Below are positions 33,657 to 42,208 of a DNA stretch of 64,000 nt, piece by piece. A program made the position numbers and the translations under genes. The notes under the pieces are model-generated. The model searched no databases. It was not told the DNA's origin and saw nothing but the letters and a program-made list of their open reading frames with translations. Location of the stretch: NCBI GenBank assembly GCA_944323485.1, contig CALUSR010000001.1, positions 192,437 to 256,436 on the forward strand. Direction: 5' to 3'. Each line of letters starts with the position of its first letter. The first letter of the stretch is position 1. Source of the DNA: Candidatus Gastranaerophilales bacterium. Lineage in GTDB: Bacteria > Cyanobacteriota > Vampirovibrionia > Gastranaerophilales > CAJFVJ01.

Positions 33657-34310
33657 TTATTCAAATATTCCGTATTCTGACACCAATTTCGTAACATAAA
33701 AAATCTCACAAGCTCCATCACCGCTGTCATCACGGGATAAGCTGGAATTCCATGTAAACGTCTTTCCCTTTGGAGTTGCTGCTTCTATGTCGACAAGATA
33801 ACCTTCCATATAAACTTTATTGTGCTTTCTCAGTTTTTTTATTCCTTCAAGAACCTTTTCGTTGCAGGGGACAACATGAGTATTCGCCGAATATAACCCG
33901 ACATCAGAAAACTCTGCCGAAGGATAAAAATAATAATACCAGCGCCCGAACTGAAGAAACATCACCTTTGAATAATTTTCTTTCTTTGCATATTTTCCCC
34001 ACCCAAGAGCAAGGTCATACGGTGCCAAATAACCGTCTATACACCAAAAATAACGATGTTTGCTCAAAACAGCCGCATGAACTTTATAACGTGCCTGAGG
34101 AGTAATTATTATGTCATAGTCATGATATTTCTTCACAAAAAAAAGGATGTTTTTCTCTTTCGCAGAAATCCCCGTTTGCAAAGGCTCTTCAAGGTAGGGG
34201 ATTGTTATTTTTTGTTTATAAAATGTTTTATCGACAAAAAACAATCCGCCTATAAGACAAACCGTAATGCCGATAAAAAATATAATAAAAAACTTCACTG
34301 ATTTGGACAT
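33657..34310 (-). CDS. Conserved hypothetical membrane-anchored protein
   Basis: Protein of 217 aa with one N-terminal TM helix (about 6-26) and an extracytoplasmic domain. The motifs APYDLALGWG, FGRWYYYFYP, LYSANTHVVP, VYMEGYLVDIEA and WNSSLSRDDSGDGACEIFYV match a conserved hypothetical family I recall from proteobacteria. No activity is known; the final motif looks like a structural or ligand-binding core. Stop codons of this and the SpoIID gene abut. Confidence 0.75.
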   Translation of the reverse strand: MSKSVKFFIIFFIGITVCLIGGLFFVDKTFYKQKITIPYLEEPLQTGISAKEKNILFFVKKYHDYDIIITPQARYKVHAAVLSKHRYFWCIDGYLAPYDLALGWGKYAKKENYSKVMFLQFGRWYYYFYPSAEFSDVGLYSANTHVVPCNEKVLEGIKKLRKHNKVYMEGYLVDIEAATPKGKTFTWNSSLSRDDSGDGACEIFYVTKLVSEYGIFE

Positions 34311-34325
34311 ATTCTTATTGCCCTA

Positions 34326-34904
34326 TCAAGACTTGATATGCCCGTTGAATCTGCTCCCTGCAAACTCTATCCCCCTGGAAATATAGAGCTCTATCGCATC
34401 AACCGCACAGCTTGCAACCTCTGATAACAAGCTTTCTTCACTCTTGTCAAACTTCTGCAATACATAACTCTCTGATGGCATAAAAGGCGGTTGTGGACCT
34501 ATACCGACTTTTAGCCTTGCAAAATCGTTCTTACCGCCAAGATTACGTATAATTGATTTTATGCCGTTATGCCCGCCATCAGAACCTTTAGCCCGAAACC
34601 TCAGAACTCCCAAATCAAGACTGATATCATCAAAAACGACAAGAAGGTCATGATGAGTCATTTTGTAATAATTCATAAGAGGAATAATCGCATCACCTGA
34701 TAAGTTCATAAAGGTCATAGGCTGGACTATCAAAACATCCTCATTGCCAATCAATCCTCTTCCAATGATTGCATTGAATTTTTTGTCAAACTTTCCGGTT
34801 ATATTAAATTTTTCAGCGAGTTTTGAAACGACAATAAAGCCCGCATTATGTCTTGTAAATTCGTATTTATCACCTGGATTTCCGAGTCCTGCAATAAGTT
34901 TCAT
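34326..34904 (-). CDS. pth: Peptidyl-tRNA hydrolase
   Basis: Pth of 192 aa, which frees tRNA from stalled peptidyl-tRNA. Key residues are present: AGLGNPGDKYEFTRHNAGF (Asn and catalytic His), PMTFMNLSG, VVFDDISLDLG (Asp) and GSDGGHNGIKSII. Length is normal. It is 15 bp upstream of the membrane-anchored gene on the same strand; the start codon follows an AGGAAC site. Confidence 0.97.
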   Translation of the reverse strand: MKLIAGLGNPGDKYEFTRHNAGFIVVSKLAEKFNITGKFDKKFNAIIGRGLIGNEDVLIVQPMTFMNLSGDAIIPLMNYYKMTHHDLLVVFDDISLDLGVLRFRAKGSDGGHNGIKSIIRNLGGKNDFARLKVGIGPQPPFMPSESYVLQKFDKSEESLLSEVASCAVDAIELYISRGIEFAGSRFNGHIKS

Positions 34905-35062
34905 ATTTTTTGTTCCTCACAGGTTGGGGAAAAGAAAATTAATCTGCATATATATTCAATATGATAATTACAAATAAAAGTCAGTGTTCTATTTATATAT
35001 AATCACCATATATTTTTATGATATTTCAAATACATAAAAAAAGAAATAAATTGGGAGGAAAA

Positions 35063-35623
35063 ATGAAAACAAAACAAACACAAAAAAATGAAAGCAGCCA
35101 AAAACTGACTGATTTTCTCTCAAAAAATGATGTACATAAAAAAGACTTTGCACAGATGATAGGAGTCACTCTTTCTTATGTCTACAGCCTGATTGACAAT
35201 ACAATTCCTTTTTCAACACGTGCAACCACCCTCGAGAGAATTGCAACCGTAATGGGCATACCACCGGAAGAATTTGTTGAATACAAGTCCTCAGGAGAAC
35301 CGCGGATTATCGACAGCGGGGTAAAATTCCTGCAAAACAAACAAAAAAAGCTAAATATGACAAATGTTCAATTTCTCAAAAATTTTCCCCGCCAAAAACG
35401 CTCTGAAATAGTCGATATATGGAGAGGAGCACTTCCTATGCCTCTTGACTTTGAATATCTCAAATCAATTTGTGACGTACTCAAAGTCAAACCGCAGGAA
35501 ATATATCCTTACTGGGAAGCAAGAATGCGCCAGTATCTCATGGCAAGCGGAATTGACCTGTTTATAAACGCAGACCTCATAGACTCAATGTTCGACGGTG
35601 CTAAAAAATATCTCAAAATATAA
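35063..35623 (+). CDS. XRE-type HTH protein
   Basis: Protein of 186 aa. The N-terminal Cro/C1-type HTH is at about 26-70 (KKDFAQMIGVTLSYVYSLID and IATVMGIPPEEFVEY). A second, weaker HTH-like region lies at about 95-150 (LNMTNVQFLKNFPRQKRSEI and ICDVLKVKPQEIYPYW). The start at 35063 has a strong GGGAGG. The tail is helical. It stands alone before the DUF1858 gene. Target unknown. Confidence 0.82.
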   Translation: MKTKQTQKNESSQKLTDFLSKNDVHKKDFAQMIGVTLSYVYSLIDNTIPFSTRATTLERIATVMGIPPEEFVEYKSSGEPRIIDSGVKFLQNKQKKLNMTNVQFLKNFPRQKRSEIVDIWRGALPMPLDFEYLKSICDVLKVKPQEIYPYWEARMRQYLMASGIDLFINADLIDSMFDGAKKYLKI

Positions 35624-35692
35624 ATTTTCTCTTTCAATTTGAGTATAAACACATTATAATTGAATAATGTTATACAAAAGAGGGAATTAAAA

Positions 35693-35899
35693 ATGTCAGA
35701 CAAACCTATAACAAAAGATATGGGAATTATCGAAACAGTTCAGCAATATCCTGAAACACTCAGCGTATTCCAAAAATACGGTCTTGGATGCATCGGCTGT
35801 GCTGCTGCTCGTTTCGAAAATATAGAAGCAGGCGCAAAAGTTCACGGCGTTGATATAAACAAATTTATCGATGACTTGAATGCGGCTATCGGCAAATAA
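35693..35899 (+). CDS. DUF1858 redox-disulfide domain protein
   Basis: Protein of 68 aa consisting only of the DUF1858 domain, associated with hybrid-cluster (prismane) proteins in anaerobes. MGIIETVQQYPETLSVFQKY precedes the conserved CIGC (Cys33, Cys36), and the end is DINKFIDDLNAAI. The start at 35693 (MSDKP) follows AGAGGG. The cysteine pair probably forms a redox disulfide. A strong terminator follows, so it is monocistronic. Confidence 0.9.
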   Translation: MSDKPITKDMGIIETVQQYPETLSVFQKYGLGCIGCAAARFENIEAGAKVHGVDINKFIDDLNAAIGK

Positions 35900-35914
35900 T
35901 TGAAAAAATAGAAC

Positions 35915-35947
35915 AAAAAGCCGTCCGATATATTCGGACGGCTTTTT
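35915..35947 (+). terminator. Terminator of the DUF1858 gene
   Basis: AAAAAGCCGTCCGA, 5-nt loop, TCGGACGGCTTTTT: a 14-bp stem ending in five T. Confidence 0.9.
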
Positions 35948-35993
35948 AATTATGTGTATAATAAATCTGTACAAGAGGACACGTTGCAAACAG

Positions 35994-36014
35994 AATGCTC
36001 AAAGAGCATTTTTA
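35994..36014 (+). terminator. Second plus-strand hairpin with T-run
   Basis: AATGCTC-AAA-GAGCATT followed by TTT. A TATAAT box at 35959-35964 precedes it, so a very short transcript between the two is possible. Confidence 0.45.
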
Positions 36015-36020
36015 TACATA

Positions 36021-36054
36021 AAAAGGCGGGATGTAAAAATTTACATCCCGCCTT
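36021..36054 (-). terminator. Terminator of nifJ
   Basis: Minus-strand 15-bp stem AAGGCGGGATGTAAA with a 2-nt loop, followed by TTTTTAT. It lies 23 bp past the nifJ stop codon. Confidence 0.85.
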
Positions 36055-36076
36055 GTATTTTGCAAGAACAAACGGC

Positions 36077-39000
36077 TTATTTCATCAACTCGCCGACTGC
36101 TTTGTAAACAGCCATTCTCTTCGCTGCATCTTCTTCTGCTTGAGTATACAGAGTTTCTGCAGCATCAGGATTTGTTTTAAGCAGCTGTTTATAACGACCT
36201 TCACTTCTGATGAAGTCTTGATAGCTTCCTTTCGGATCTTTAGCATCCCATGTGAACGGTTGTTCATTAGCAGGATTATATCTGTACAGAGGATAATACC
36301 CTGCTTCAACTGCACGTTTTTGTTCTGTCTGAGTTTTACTCATATCAATACCATGAGCAATACAAGGAGCATAAGCAAAGATGATAGACGGTCCGTCGTA
36401 AGCTTCAGCTTCCTGGAATGCTTTCAGAGTTTGAGCTCTGTCAGCACCCAACGCAACTGATGCAACATAAACATAACCGTAAGACATGCTCATCAAGCCC
36501 ATGTTTTTCTTGTAAGTTCTTTTACCGCCTGTAGCAAACTTCGCAACAGCACCTGTAGGTGTTGATTTCGAAGCCTGACCACCGGTGTTGGAATAAACTT
36601 CGGTATCAAGAACAAGAATATTCACGTTTTTATTTTGTGCGAGAACATGGTCAATACCGCCGTATCCGATATCGTTTGCCCAACCATCACCACCGATAAT
36701 CCATACTGATTTATCGGTGAAGTAGTCTTGAAGTTCTCTTACTTTTGCAAGATCAGGACATCCGCAATCAGCATATTTTGCAAGAACTTCTTTGGCTTTT
36801 GCCTGAGCAGCGATAGCTTCATCGGTTTTTGAATTATCCCAGTTAGACATAGCACCTTCAAGAGCTTCCTTCAAATCAGCAGGTGTTTTTTCGTTTTCAA
36901 GAACTTTTTCAACATAAGTCTTCAATGTTGATCTGTTCTGGTCAACAGCCATTCTCATACCGAAACCGAATTCAGCATTATCTTCAAACAGCGAGTTAGC
37001 CCAAGCCGGTCCTCTGCCGTCTTTATTTTTTGTATAAGGTATTGTCGGGAATGTACCTGAGTAGATTGAAGAACAACCTGTTGCGTTAGCAACGATAGCA
37101 TTCTCTCCAAACAATTGAGAAACTAACTTAACATAAGGTGTTTCTCCGCAACCGGCACAAGCACCTGAGAATTCGAACAACGGTTTTCTCAACATAGCGC
37201 CTTTTATTGTCTTGGTTGTGTTTTTGCCCATTACATTATCAGGCAGCTCGTCAAAGAATTTTTCGTTGACACATTCGCCTGCTGCTTCTTCTTTTTCGAT
37301 AGTTGACCAAGTAAGAGCCTGTTTTTCAGGATTTTTGTTTGCAGGACATTGGTCAATACAAACACCGCATCCGGTACAATCTTTGCAATAAACCTGAACT
37401 TTGAATTTTTCATCAGCCAATGCAGGTTTTGCAGGTATTGTGTTAAATGATGCAGGAGCATCTTTGAGGTCTTTTGCTTCAACAAGTTTTGTTCTGATTG
37501 CAGCATGAGGACATGCAGAAGCGCAGATACCGCACTGGATACAAGCTTCGGAATTCCAGTGAGGAACTCTCGGAGCAATCGCACGTTTTTCCAAACAAGC
37601 AGTACCGGTAGGAATTACACCGTCGCATGACATAGCTGACACAGGAATGTCATCGCCTTTTTGTCTCATGGAAGGTTCGATGATTTTCTTAGCAAACTCA
37701 CTTGCATCATCAGACAGGAATTTAACAGGATCTGCTGCACTTACGCCATCTAAAGAAGCAGGAACAACAACTTCTTCACAAGCATCAACAGCAGCGTCAA
37801 TCAACGCCAAGTTCATGTTAACAACATCATCACCTTTTTTCTTAAAGGTTTTCTTGGTCATTTCTCTCATACCTTCAAGAGCTTGTTCAAACGGAATGAT
37901 ACCGGAAACTTTGAAGTATGCAACCATCATAACCGTATTTGCTCCCTTACCGCGTAAACCTGGTTGTTTTTCGATAAGAGATTCAGCATCAATGTTGTAG
38001 AACTTGATTTTCTTGTTGATTATAGTTTCCTGCATATCTCTTGTTAAGTGAGAGAAAGCTTCCTCTTTAGACCAGGGGCTGTTCAGCAGGAAGACACCGC
38101 CTTCTTTGATACCTTTCAACATATCATATCTGCCGATATAAGAATGTGTTGAACAAGATACAAAGTCAGGAGCAGTGATTAAGTATGTAGATTTAATCGG
38201 TTTATCCCCGAATCTCAGGTGAGAAACTGTTACACCGAAAGATTTTTTTGAGTCATAAGCAAAGTATGCCTGAGCATCTTTATCTGTATATTGACCGATA
38301 ATTTTGATTGAGTTTTTATTAGCACCAACGGTACCATCAGAGCCCAAGCCCCAGAACATACAATTTGTAGTTCCTTCAGGTTCCGTTACGATATGTTCTT
38401 CTATCTTCAATGATTTATTTGTAACATCATCTTCGATACCAACGGTAAATCCGTGGAAACCATTGTTTTCTGAATGTTTGTATACGGCAAGAACCATAGA
38501 TGGAGTGAATTCTTTTGAAGACAGACCATAACGTCCGCCGATTACTCTGATGTCTTTATTTTCCAATGCTGCTACAACATCAAGATAAAGCGGTTCGCCT
38601 ATAGCACCGGGTTCTTTTGTTCTGTCAAGGACAGCTATACGTTTAACTGACTTCGGCAATGCTTCGTTGAAGCGTTTAACATCAAACGGTCTGTATAATC
38701 TTACTTTTACCAAACCGTATTTTGTACCGCGTTTTGAGTTCAAATATTCGATTGTTTCTTCGATAGCTTCGCAGCCTGAACCCATAGCAACAATTACATC
38801 AGTAGCGTCAGGAGCACCGACATAATCAAACGGATGATATTGTCTACCTGTTATGGCTGCAACTTTATCCATATATTCCTGAACGATATCAGGAACAGCA
38901 TCATAATATTTATTAACTGTTTCACGACCCTGGAAGTAAACATCGGTGTTCTGAGCACCAACCTTACAAACAGGAGCTTCAGGTCTCATTGCTCTTTGTC

Positions 39001-39610
39001 TGAATTCTTCTATATATTTCGGTTCAACTAACTTAGCAATGTCTTCATAAGAAATTTCTTCGATTTTGTGTACTTCATGAGAAGTTCTGAAACCATCAAA
39101 GAACTGCAGGAACGGAACTTTAGCTTTGTAAGTTGACAAATGTGCAACTAAAGCAAGATCCATTTCTTCTTGAACAGAGTTTGCTGCTAACATTGCATAA
39201 CCTGTATTACGGCAGCCCATAACATCAGAATGGTCACCGAAGATAGCCAATGATTGAGCGGCAAGAGCACGGGCAGAAACGTGAATTACATGAGGGAGCA
39301 TTTCACCTGCTGCTTTGTGCATAACAGGAATCATCAACAACAAACCTTGTGAAGCGGTATAAGTTGAAGTCAAAGCACCGGCAGCTAAAGAACCATGGAC
39401 AGCACCTGCTGCACCTGCTTCTGATTGCATTTCTACAACGCTGACTTCTTTGCCCCAAATATTCTTTTTGTGTTGAGAAGCCCATTCATCAACCCATTCA
39501 CCCATAGTAGATGAAGGAGTAATAGGATAGATTGCTGAAACTTCGCTCAGAGCATAAGCAATATGCGCTGCAGCGTAGTTGCCATCGACTGTTATCGTTT
39601 TCTTTGGCAT
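36077..39610 (-). CDS. nifJ: Pyruvate:ferredoxin (flavodoxin) oxidoreductase
   Basis: Single-chain PFOR of 1177 aa that oxidises pyruvate to acetyl-CoA and CO2 and reduces ferredoxin. Domain order: pyruvate-binding N-terminus (YPITPSSTMGEWVDEW), CoA/transketolase domains, and two [4Fe-4S] ferredoxin clusters (CIQCGICASACPHAAI and CKDCTGCGVCIDQCPA). A C-terminal TPP domain follows with the proximal-cluster cysteines CAGCGETP and GGDGWANDIGYGGIDH. The start at 39610 (MPKKTITVDG) is preferred over one six codons upstream, next to which GGAGG lies. It is monocistronic with strong promoter and terminator, as expected for a central catabolic enzyme. Confidence 0.97.
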   Translation of the reverse strand: MPKKTITVDGNYAAAHIAYALSEVSAIYPITPSSTMGEWVDEWASQHKKNIWGKEVSVVEMQSEAGAAGAVHGSLAAGALTSTYTASQGLLLMIPVMHKAAGEMLPHVIHVSARALAAQSLAIFGDHSDVMGCRNTGYAMLAANSVQEEMDLALVAHLSTYKAKVPFLQFFDGFRTSHEVHKIEEISYEDIAKLVEPKYIEEFRQRAMRPEAPVCKVGAQNTDVYFQGRETVNKYYDAVPDIVQEYMDKVAAITGRQYHPFDYVGAPDATDVIVAMGSGCEAIEETIEYLNSKRGTKYGLVKVRLYRPFDVKRFNEALPKSVKRIAVLDRTKEPGAIGEPLYLDVVAALENKDIRVIGGRYGLSSKEFTPSMVLAVYKHSENNGFHGFTVGIEDDVTNKSLKIEEHIVTEPEGTTNCMFWGLGSDGTVGANKNSIKIIGQYTDKDAQAYFAYDSKKSFGVTVSHLRFGDKPIKSTYLITAPDFVSCSTHSYIGRYDMLKGIKEGGVFLLNSPWSKEEAFSHLTRDMQETIINKKIKFYNIDAESLIEKQPGLRGKGANTVMMVAYFKVSGIIPFEQALEGMREMTKKTFKKKGDDVVNMNLALIDAAVDACEEVVVPASLDGVSAADPVKFLSDDASEFAKKIIEPSMRQKGDDIPVSAMSCDGVIPTGTACLEKRAIAPRVPHWNSEACIQCGICASACPHAAIRTKLVEAKDLKDAPASFNTIPAKPALADEKFKVQVYCKDCTGCGVCIDQCPANKNPEKQALTWSTIEKEEAAGECVNEKFFDELPDNVMGKNTTKTIKGAMLRKPLFEFSGACAGCGETPYVKLVSQLFGENAIVANATGCSSIYSGTFPTIPYTKNKDGRGPAWANSLFEDNAEFGFGMRMAVDQNRSTLKTYVEKVLENEKTPADLKEALEGAMSNWDNSKTDEAIAAQAKAKEVLAKYADCGCPDLAKVRELQDYFTDKSVWIIGGDGWANDIGYGGIDHVLAQNKNVNILVLDTEVYSNTGGQASKSTPTGAVAKFATGGKRTYKKNMGLMSMSYGYVYVASVALGADRAQTLKAFQEAEAYDGPSIIFAYAPCIAHGIDMSKTQTEQKRAVEAGYYPLYRYNPANEQPFTWDAKDPKGSYQDFIRSEGRYKQLLKTNPDAAETLYTQAEEDAAKRMAVYKAVGELMK

Positions 39611-39656
39611 GTTTTTATAAACCTCCATTTCATATTTCCATTACATCTTTCCTAGT

Positions 39657-39686
39657 ATAATAGAAATTTACTCCAAATATGGTCAA
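39657..39686 (-). promoter_or_regulatory. Promoter of nifJ
   Basis: Minus-strand TTGACC, 18-bp spacer, TATTAT, giving a leader of about 40 nt before the ATG. Confidence 0.65.
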
Positions 39687-39816
39687 ATTACAATTTTTTT
39701 ATAACATACGGAAAATTTTTCTCATCATTTTTTATTAACTTTTATCAACTATATTTCCAAAAACTGAATACTTCAAAGCTTGAGCTGGTAAAATGAATAC
39801 TATAAGGAGAACTCTC

Positions 39817-40500
39817 ATGAACATAACACCCATAAATTCATCTATAGTATTCTCTTCAAAAAGAAAAGAATCCCAAAGAGCAAAACGTCAAGCAGAAAAA
39901 AATGCCAGCCACCCTTACAGCAGATATCAACAAAAACAAGCTCAGGTAAAAGCGGAACATCTTCAGGCATTAGGCATAAACATCAAAAAAACCAAGCACT
40001 CATCAGTCAAAGAAGAATATCCTATTAACTCATATAACAGAAAAGGCAAGCTTATATCTTCAGTCAACAAACTCGACGATGGTACTATTATTGCAAAACA
40101 CTACGACGGAAGCGGTAAGATGACATACGCCACAAAACAATATCCAAGCGGCAAAACAGCTCAATGGTATTTTGATGAAAATGGAACAATTATATCCTGG
40201 GATGAAAAAGAACCAAACGGCAACAGATTCACTCATTATTATGATGAAAACGGAAAAATGTTTGTTCTGGTTTCAAAAAACAATGAAGGAACTCATGTCA
40301 GAAAATACAATGATAAAGGAAAACTAACGGGTGAAACATTCCTTACTCAAGATGGGGAAATGACAACAGCAACCTACAACCAAGGACCTGATAAAAATGA
40401 AACTCAAATAGAAGTTCTTGGAACTGACGGAGAATCAAAATATTACAATACAAAATTGATATGGTCTTTTGACAATTTGTTTCAAGACGCAAACAACTAA
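39817..40500 (+). CDS. MORN/YD-like repeat protein with lineage-type N-terminus
   Basis: Protein of 227 aa. It begins MNITPINSSIVFSSKRKES, a basic disordered leader, then has tandem beta-hairpin repeats of about 20-24 residues: YNRKGKLISSVNKLDDGT, YDGSGKMTYATKQYPSGK, FDENGTIISWDEKEPNG, YDENGKMFVLVSKNNEG and YNDKGKLTGETFLTQDG. The Y-[DN]-x-x-G-K pattern resembles MORN or toxin-repeat variants. AAGGAG precedes this ATG; a start at 39793 has no site. No signal peptide. Possibly a cytoplasmic or surface binding protein. Confidence 0.75.
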   Translation: MNITPINSSIVFSSKRKESQRAKRQAEKNASHPYSRYQQKQAQVKAEHLQALGINIKKTKHSSVKEEYPINSYNRKGKLISSVNKLDDGTIIAKHYDGSGKMTYATKQYPSGKTAQWYFDENGTIISWDEKEPNGNRFTHYYDENGKMFVLVSKNNEGTHVRKYNDKGKLTGETFLTQDGEMTTATYNQGPDKNETQIEVLGTDGESKYYNTKLIWSFDNLFQDANN

Positions 40501-40564
40501 AAACACATCAAAAATATTTTTCTGATAAAATCTTCTTGAAAGAGAATTTCGAGAGGATTTTTTC

Positions 40565-41569
40565 ATGACAAAACAAAGAATTGTATCGGGCATGCGCTCA
40601 ACTGGCAAACTTCACTTGGGTCACTACATCGGTGTTCTGCAAAACTGGGTGAAGCTGCAAGATGACTATGAATGTTTCTTCTTTATAGCTGATTGGCATG
40701 CACTTACAACAAAATTTGATGATACCGATTCTTTGAAACAAAATATCCGAGACATTACAATGGATTGGTTAGCCTGCGGGTTAGACCCGGAAAAATCAAC
40801 AATCTATCTGCAATCACTGGTTCCTGAAACAGCGGAACTTCATATTTATTTGAGCATGATAACTCCTCAAAACTGGGTAGAACGTGACCCGACCCTCAAA
40901 GACATGGCAAAAATACTCAGAAGCAACGAAAACGAAGCTCCCTCAGTAAGCTATGGTCTGCTTGGATATCCGGTGTTAATGAGCGCTGATATTATGATGT
41001 TTAATGCAGACTGCATACCCGTAGGAAGTGATCAAATTGCACACATCGAAATAACAAGAGATATAGCAAACAGATTCAACAGAATATACAAAACCGATTT
41101 TTTCAAAGAGCCAAAGCCGAAATTAACGGAAGTTCCGCTGCTCAAAGGTATCGACGGACAAAAAATGGGCAAAAGCTTCCATAATGACATAAAACTCTCT
41201 GATACGGAAGAAGATACAACAAAAAAAATCAAACAGGCTATCACAGACAGAAACCGTATCCGCAAAACAGACCCTGGTAACCCTGATAACTGCGAAGTCG
41301 TGTTCCCTTATTACGAAATTTTTGCCAAATATGATCAAATAACAAAAACATGCGAAGAATGTCAGGCAGCAACAAGAGGATGCGCTGACTGCAAAATGCA
41401 ACTGGCATCAATCGTAAATGATTACCTGCGCCCAATGAGAGAAAAAAGACATGAACTTGAGAAAAACCCTGAATATGTAGACGATGTAATAAGAGAAGGC
41501 TCAAAAAAAGCCCGTATAGTCGCACAGGACATTCTCGCCCATGTCAGAGAACTCGTCAAAATGTACTAA
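40565..41569 (+). CDS. trpS: Tryptophanyl-tRNA synthetase
   Basis: Class I synthetase of 334 aa that charges tRNA-Trp. HIGH-type motif is GKLHLGHYIG (14-23); the KMSKS-type motif is GQKMGKS (about 199-205). The middle has the Trp-pocket region LLGYPVLMSADIMMFNADCI. Near the C-terminus, TCEECQAATRGCADCKMQL carries four cysteines, a possible zinc site found in some TrpS. An extended -10 (TGATAAAAT, 40523) precedes it. Likely monocistronic. Confidence 0.97.
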   Translation: MTKQRIVSGMRSTGKLHLGHYIGVLQNWVKLQDDYECFFFIADWHALTTKFDDTDSLKQNIRDITMDWLACGLDPEKSTIYLQSLVPETAELHIYLSMITPQNWVERDPTLKDMAKILRSNENEAPSVSYGLLGYPVLMSADIMMFNADCIPVGSDQIAHIEITRDIANRFNRIYKTDFFKEPKPKLTEVPLLKGIDGQKMGKSFHNDIKLSDTEEDTTKKIKQAITDRNRIRKTDPGNPDNCEVVFPYYEIFAKYDQITKTCEECQAATRGCADCKMQLASIVNDYLRPMREKRHELEKNPEYVDDVIREGSKKARIVAQDILAHVRELVKMY

Positions 41570-41578
41570 ATAAAAAAA

Positions 41579-41597
41579 ACTCCCTAAAATAGGGAGT
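41579..41597. terminator. Hairpin after trpS
   Basis: ACTCCCTA-AAA-TAGGGAGT. On the plus strand AAAAACTTTT follows; on the minus strand eight T follow. It is a terminator for one or both strands. Confidence 0.55.
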
Positions 41598-41631
41598 AAA
41601 AACTTTTCAAGGAAGGGAAGGTTATATTATA

Positions 41632-41659
41632 TTTATATAAAAACAAATTTTTATATAAA
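41632..41659. repeat. Perfect 12-bp AT inverted repeat
   Basis: TTTATATAAAAA and its reverse complement around CAAA, in the 300-bp gap 41570-41869. A second stem TTTTGGGG/CCCCAAAA is at 41765-41786. The remainder of the gap is AT-rich with no gene. Confidence 0.5.
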
Positions 41660-41789
41660 ATTGCTATATATAATATATTCTTTACAATACTTAATATAGA
41701 GGATGTATTAAAATCCCTTTATCTATTACAATTGTAGTAGATAATAAAAAAGTTATTGATGAATTTTTGGGGGAATTTCCCCAAAATAC

Positions 41790-41818
41790 TTCACATGTCA
41801 AAATGCATGTGATATAAT
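41790..41818 (+). promoter_or_regulatory. Promoter of the 88-aa gene with an embedded operator
   Basis: TTCACA, 17-bp spacer, TATAAT. Inside it CACATG-N8-CATGTG (41792-41811) forms an inverted repeat covering the -35 to -10 gap, a typical repressor site. Confidence 0.6.
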
Positions 41819-41869
41819 ATGTATATCAAAAGTATAGCTATCCCAAGAGTTAATTGAAAGGCTAAGAAA

Positions 41870-42136
41870 ATGATTTTACAGTTCAAAGTTAACGAGTCAA
41901 CGGTGCAGGCAGCCTGGTTACAAACCTTATACGAGCTGATTGATGAACTTAACTGTAAGTGCAAAACTTATCTCGAGGACAACCTGAGCAAATCTTCAAA
42001 ATATCTTGAAAGGACAAGAATTATCGAAGTCTACGGCTCCGATACAATGGTCGGCTGGTTGAAACTGCGTATGGAAAGATATCTGCATTTTGTAGATTCC
42101 TACAACAACAAACCCGAGATAAGAACAATAGACTAA
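41870..42136 (+). CDS. Small conserved-type protein, unknown function
   Basis: Protein of 88 aa, not recognised. Mixed alpha/beta composition: MILQFKVNESTVQAAWLQTL, a helix with two cysteines (NCKCKTYLED), then RTRIIEVYGSDTMVGWLKLR. No signal peptide or TM segment. It has its own well-formed promoter, a likely operator in it and a clear terminator, so it is an independently regulated unit rather than a chance frame. It could be a stress- or growth-regulated small cytoplasmic protein. Confidence 0.7.
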   Translation: MILQFKVNESTVQAAWLQTLYELIDELNCKCKTYLEDNLSKSSKYLERTRIIEVYGSDTMVGWLKLRMERYLHFVDSYNNKPEIRTID

Positions 42137-42165
42137 TAATTGAACTATCCTTACAAACGACGCGA

Positions 42166-42202
42166 CAAGGTGTGGGAAGCCCCATGCCTTATTTTTCTTT
42201 TT
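42166..42202 (+). terminator. Terminator of the 88-aa gene
   Basis: A 10-bp stem (two G-U pairs) of AAGGTGTGGG with CCCATGCCTT around AAGC, followed by ATTTTTC and more T. Confidence 0.75.
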
Positions 42203-42208
42203 TAATTT

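Noticed and set aside
41579-41786. CRISPR-like repeats in the 41.6-41.8 kb gap
   Set aside because: The stems are different palindromes, not regularly spaced direct repeats; no cas genes.
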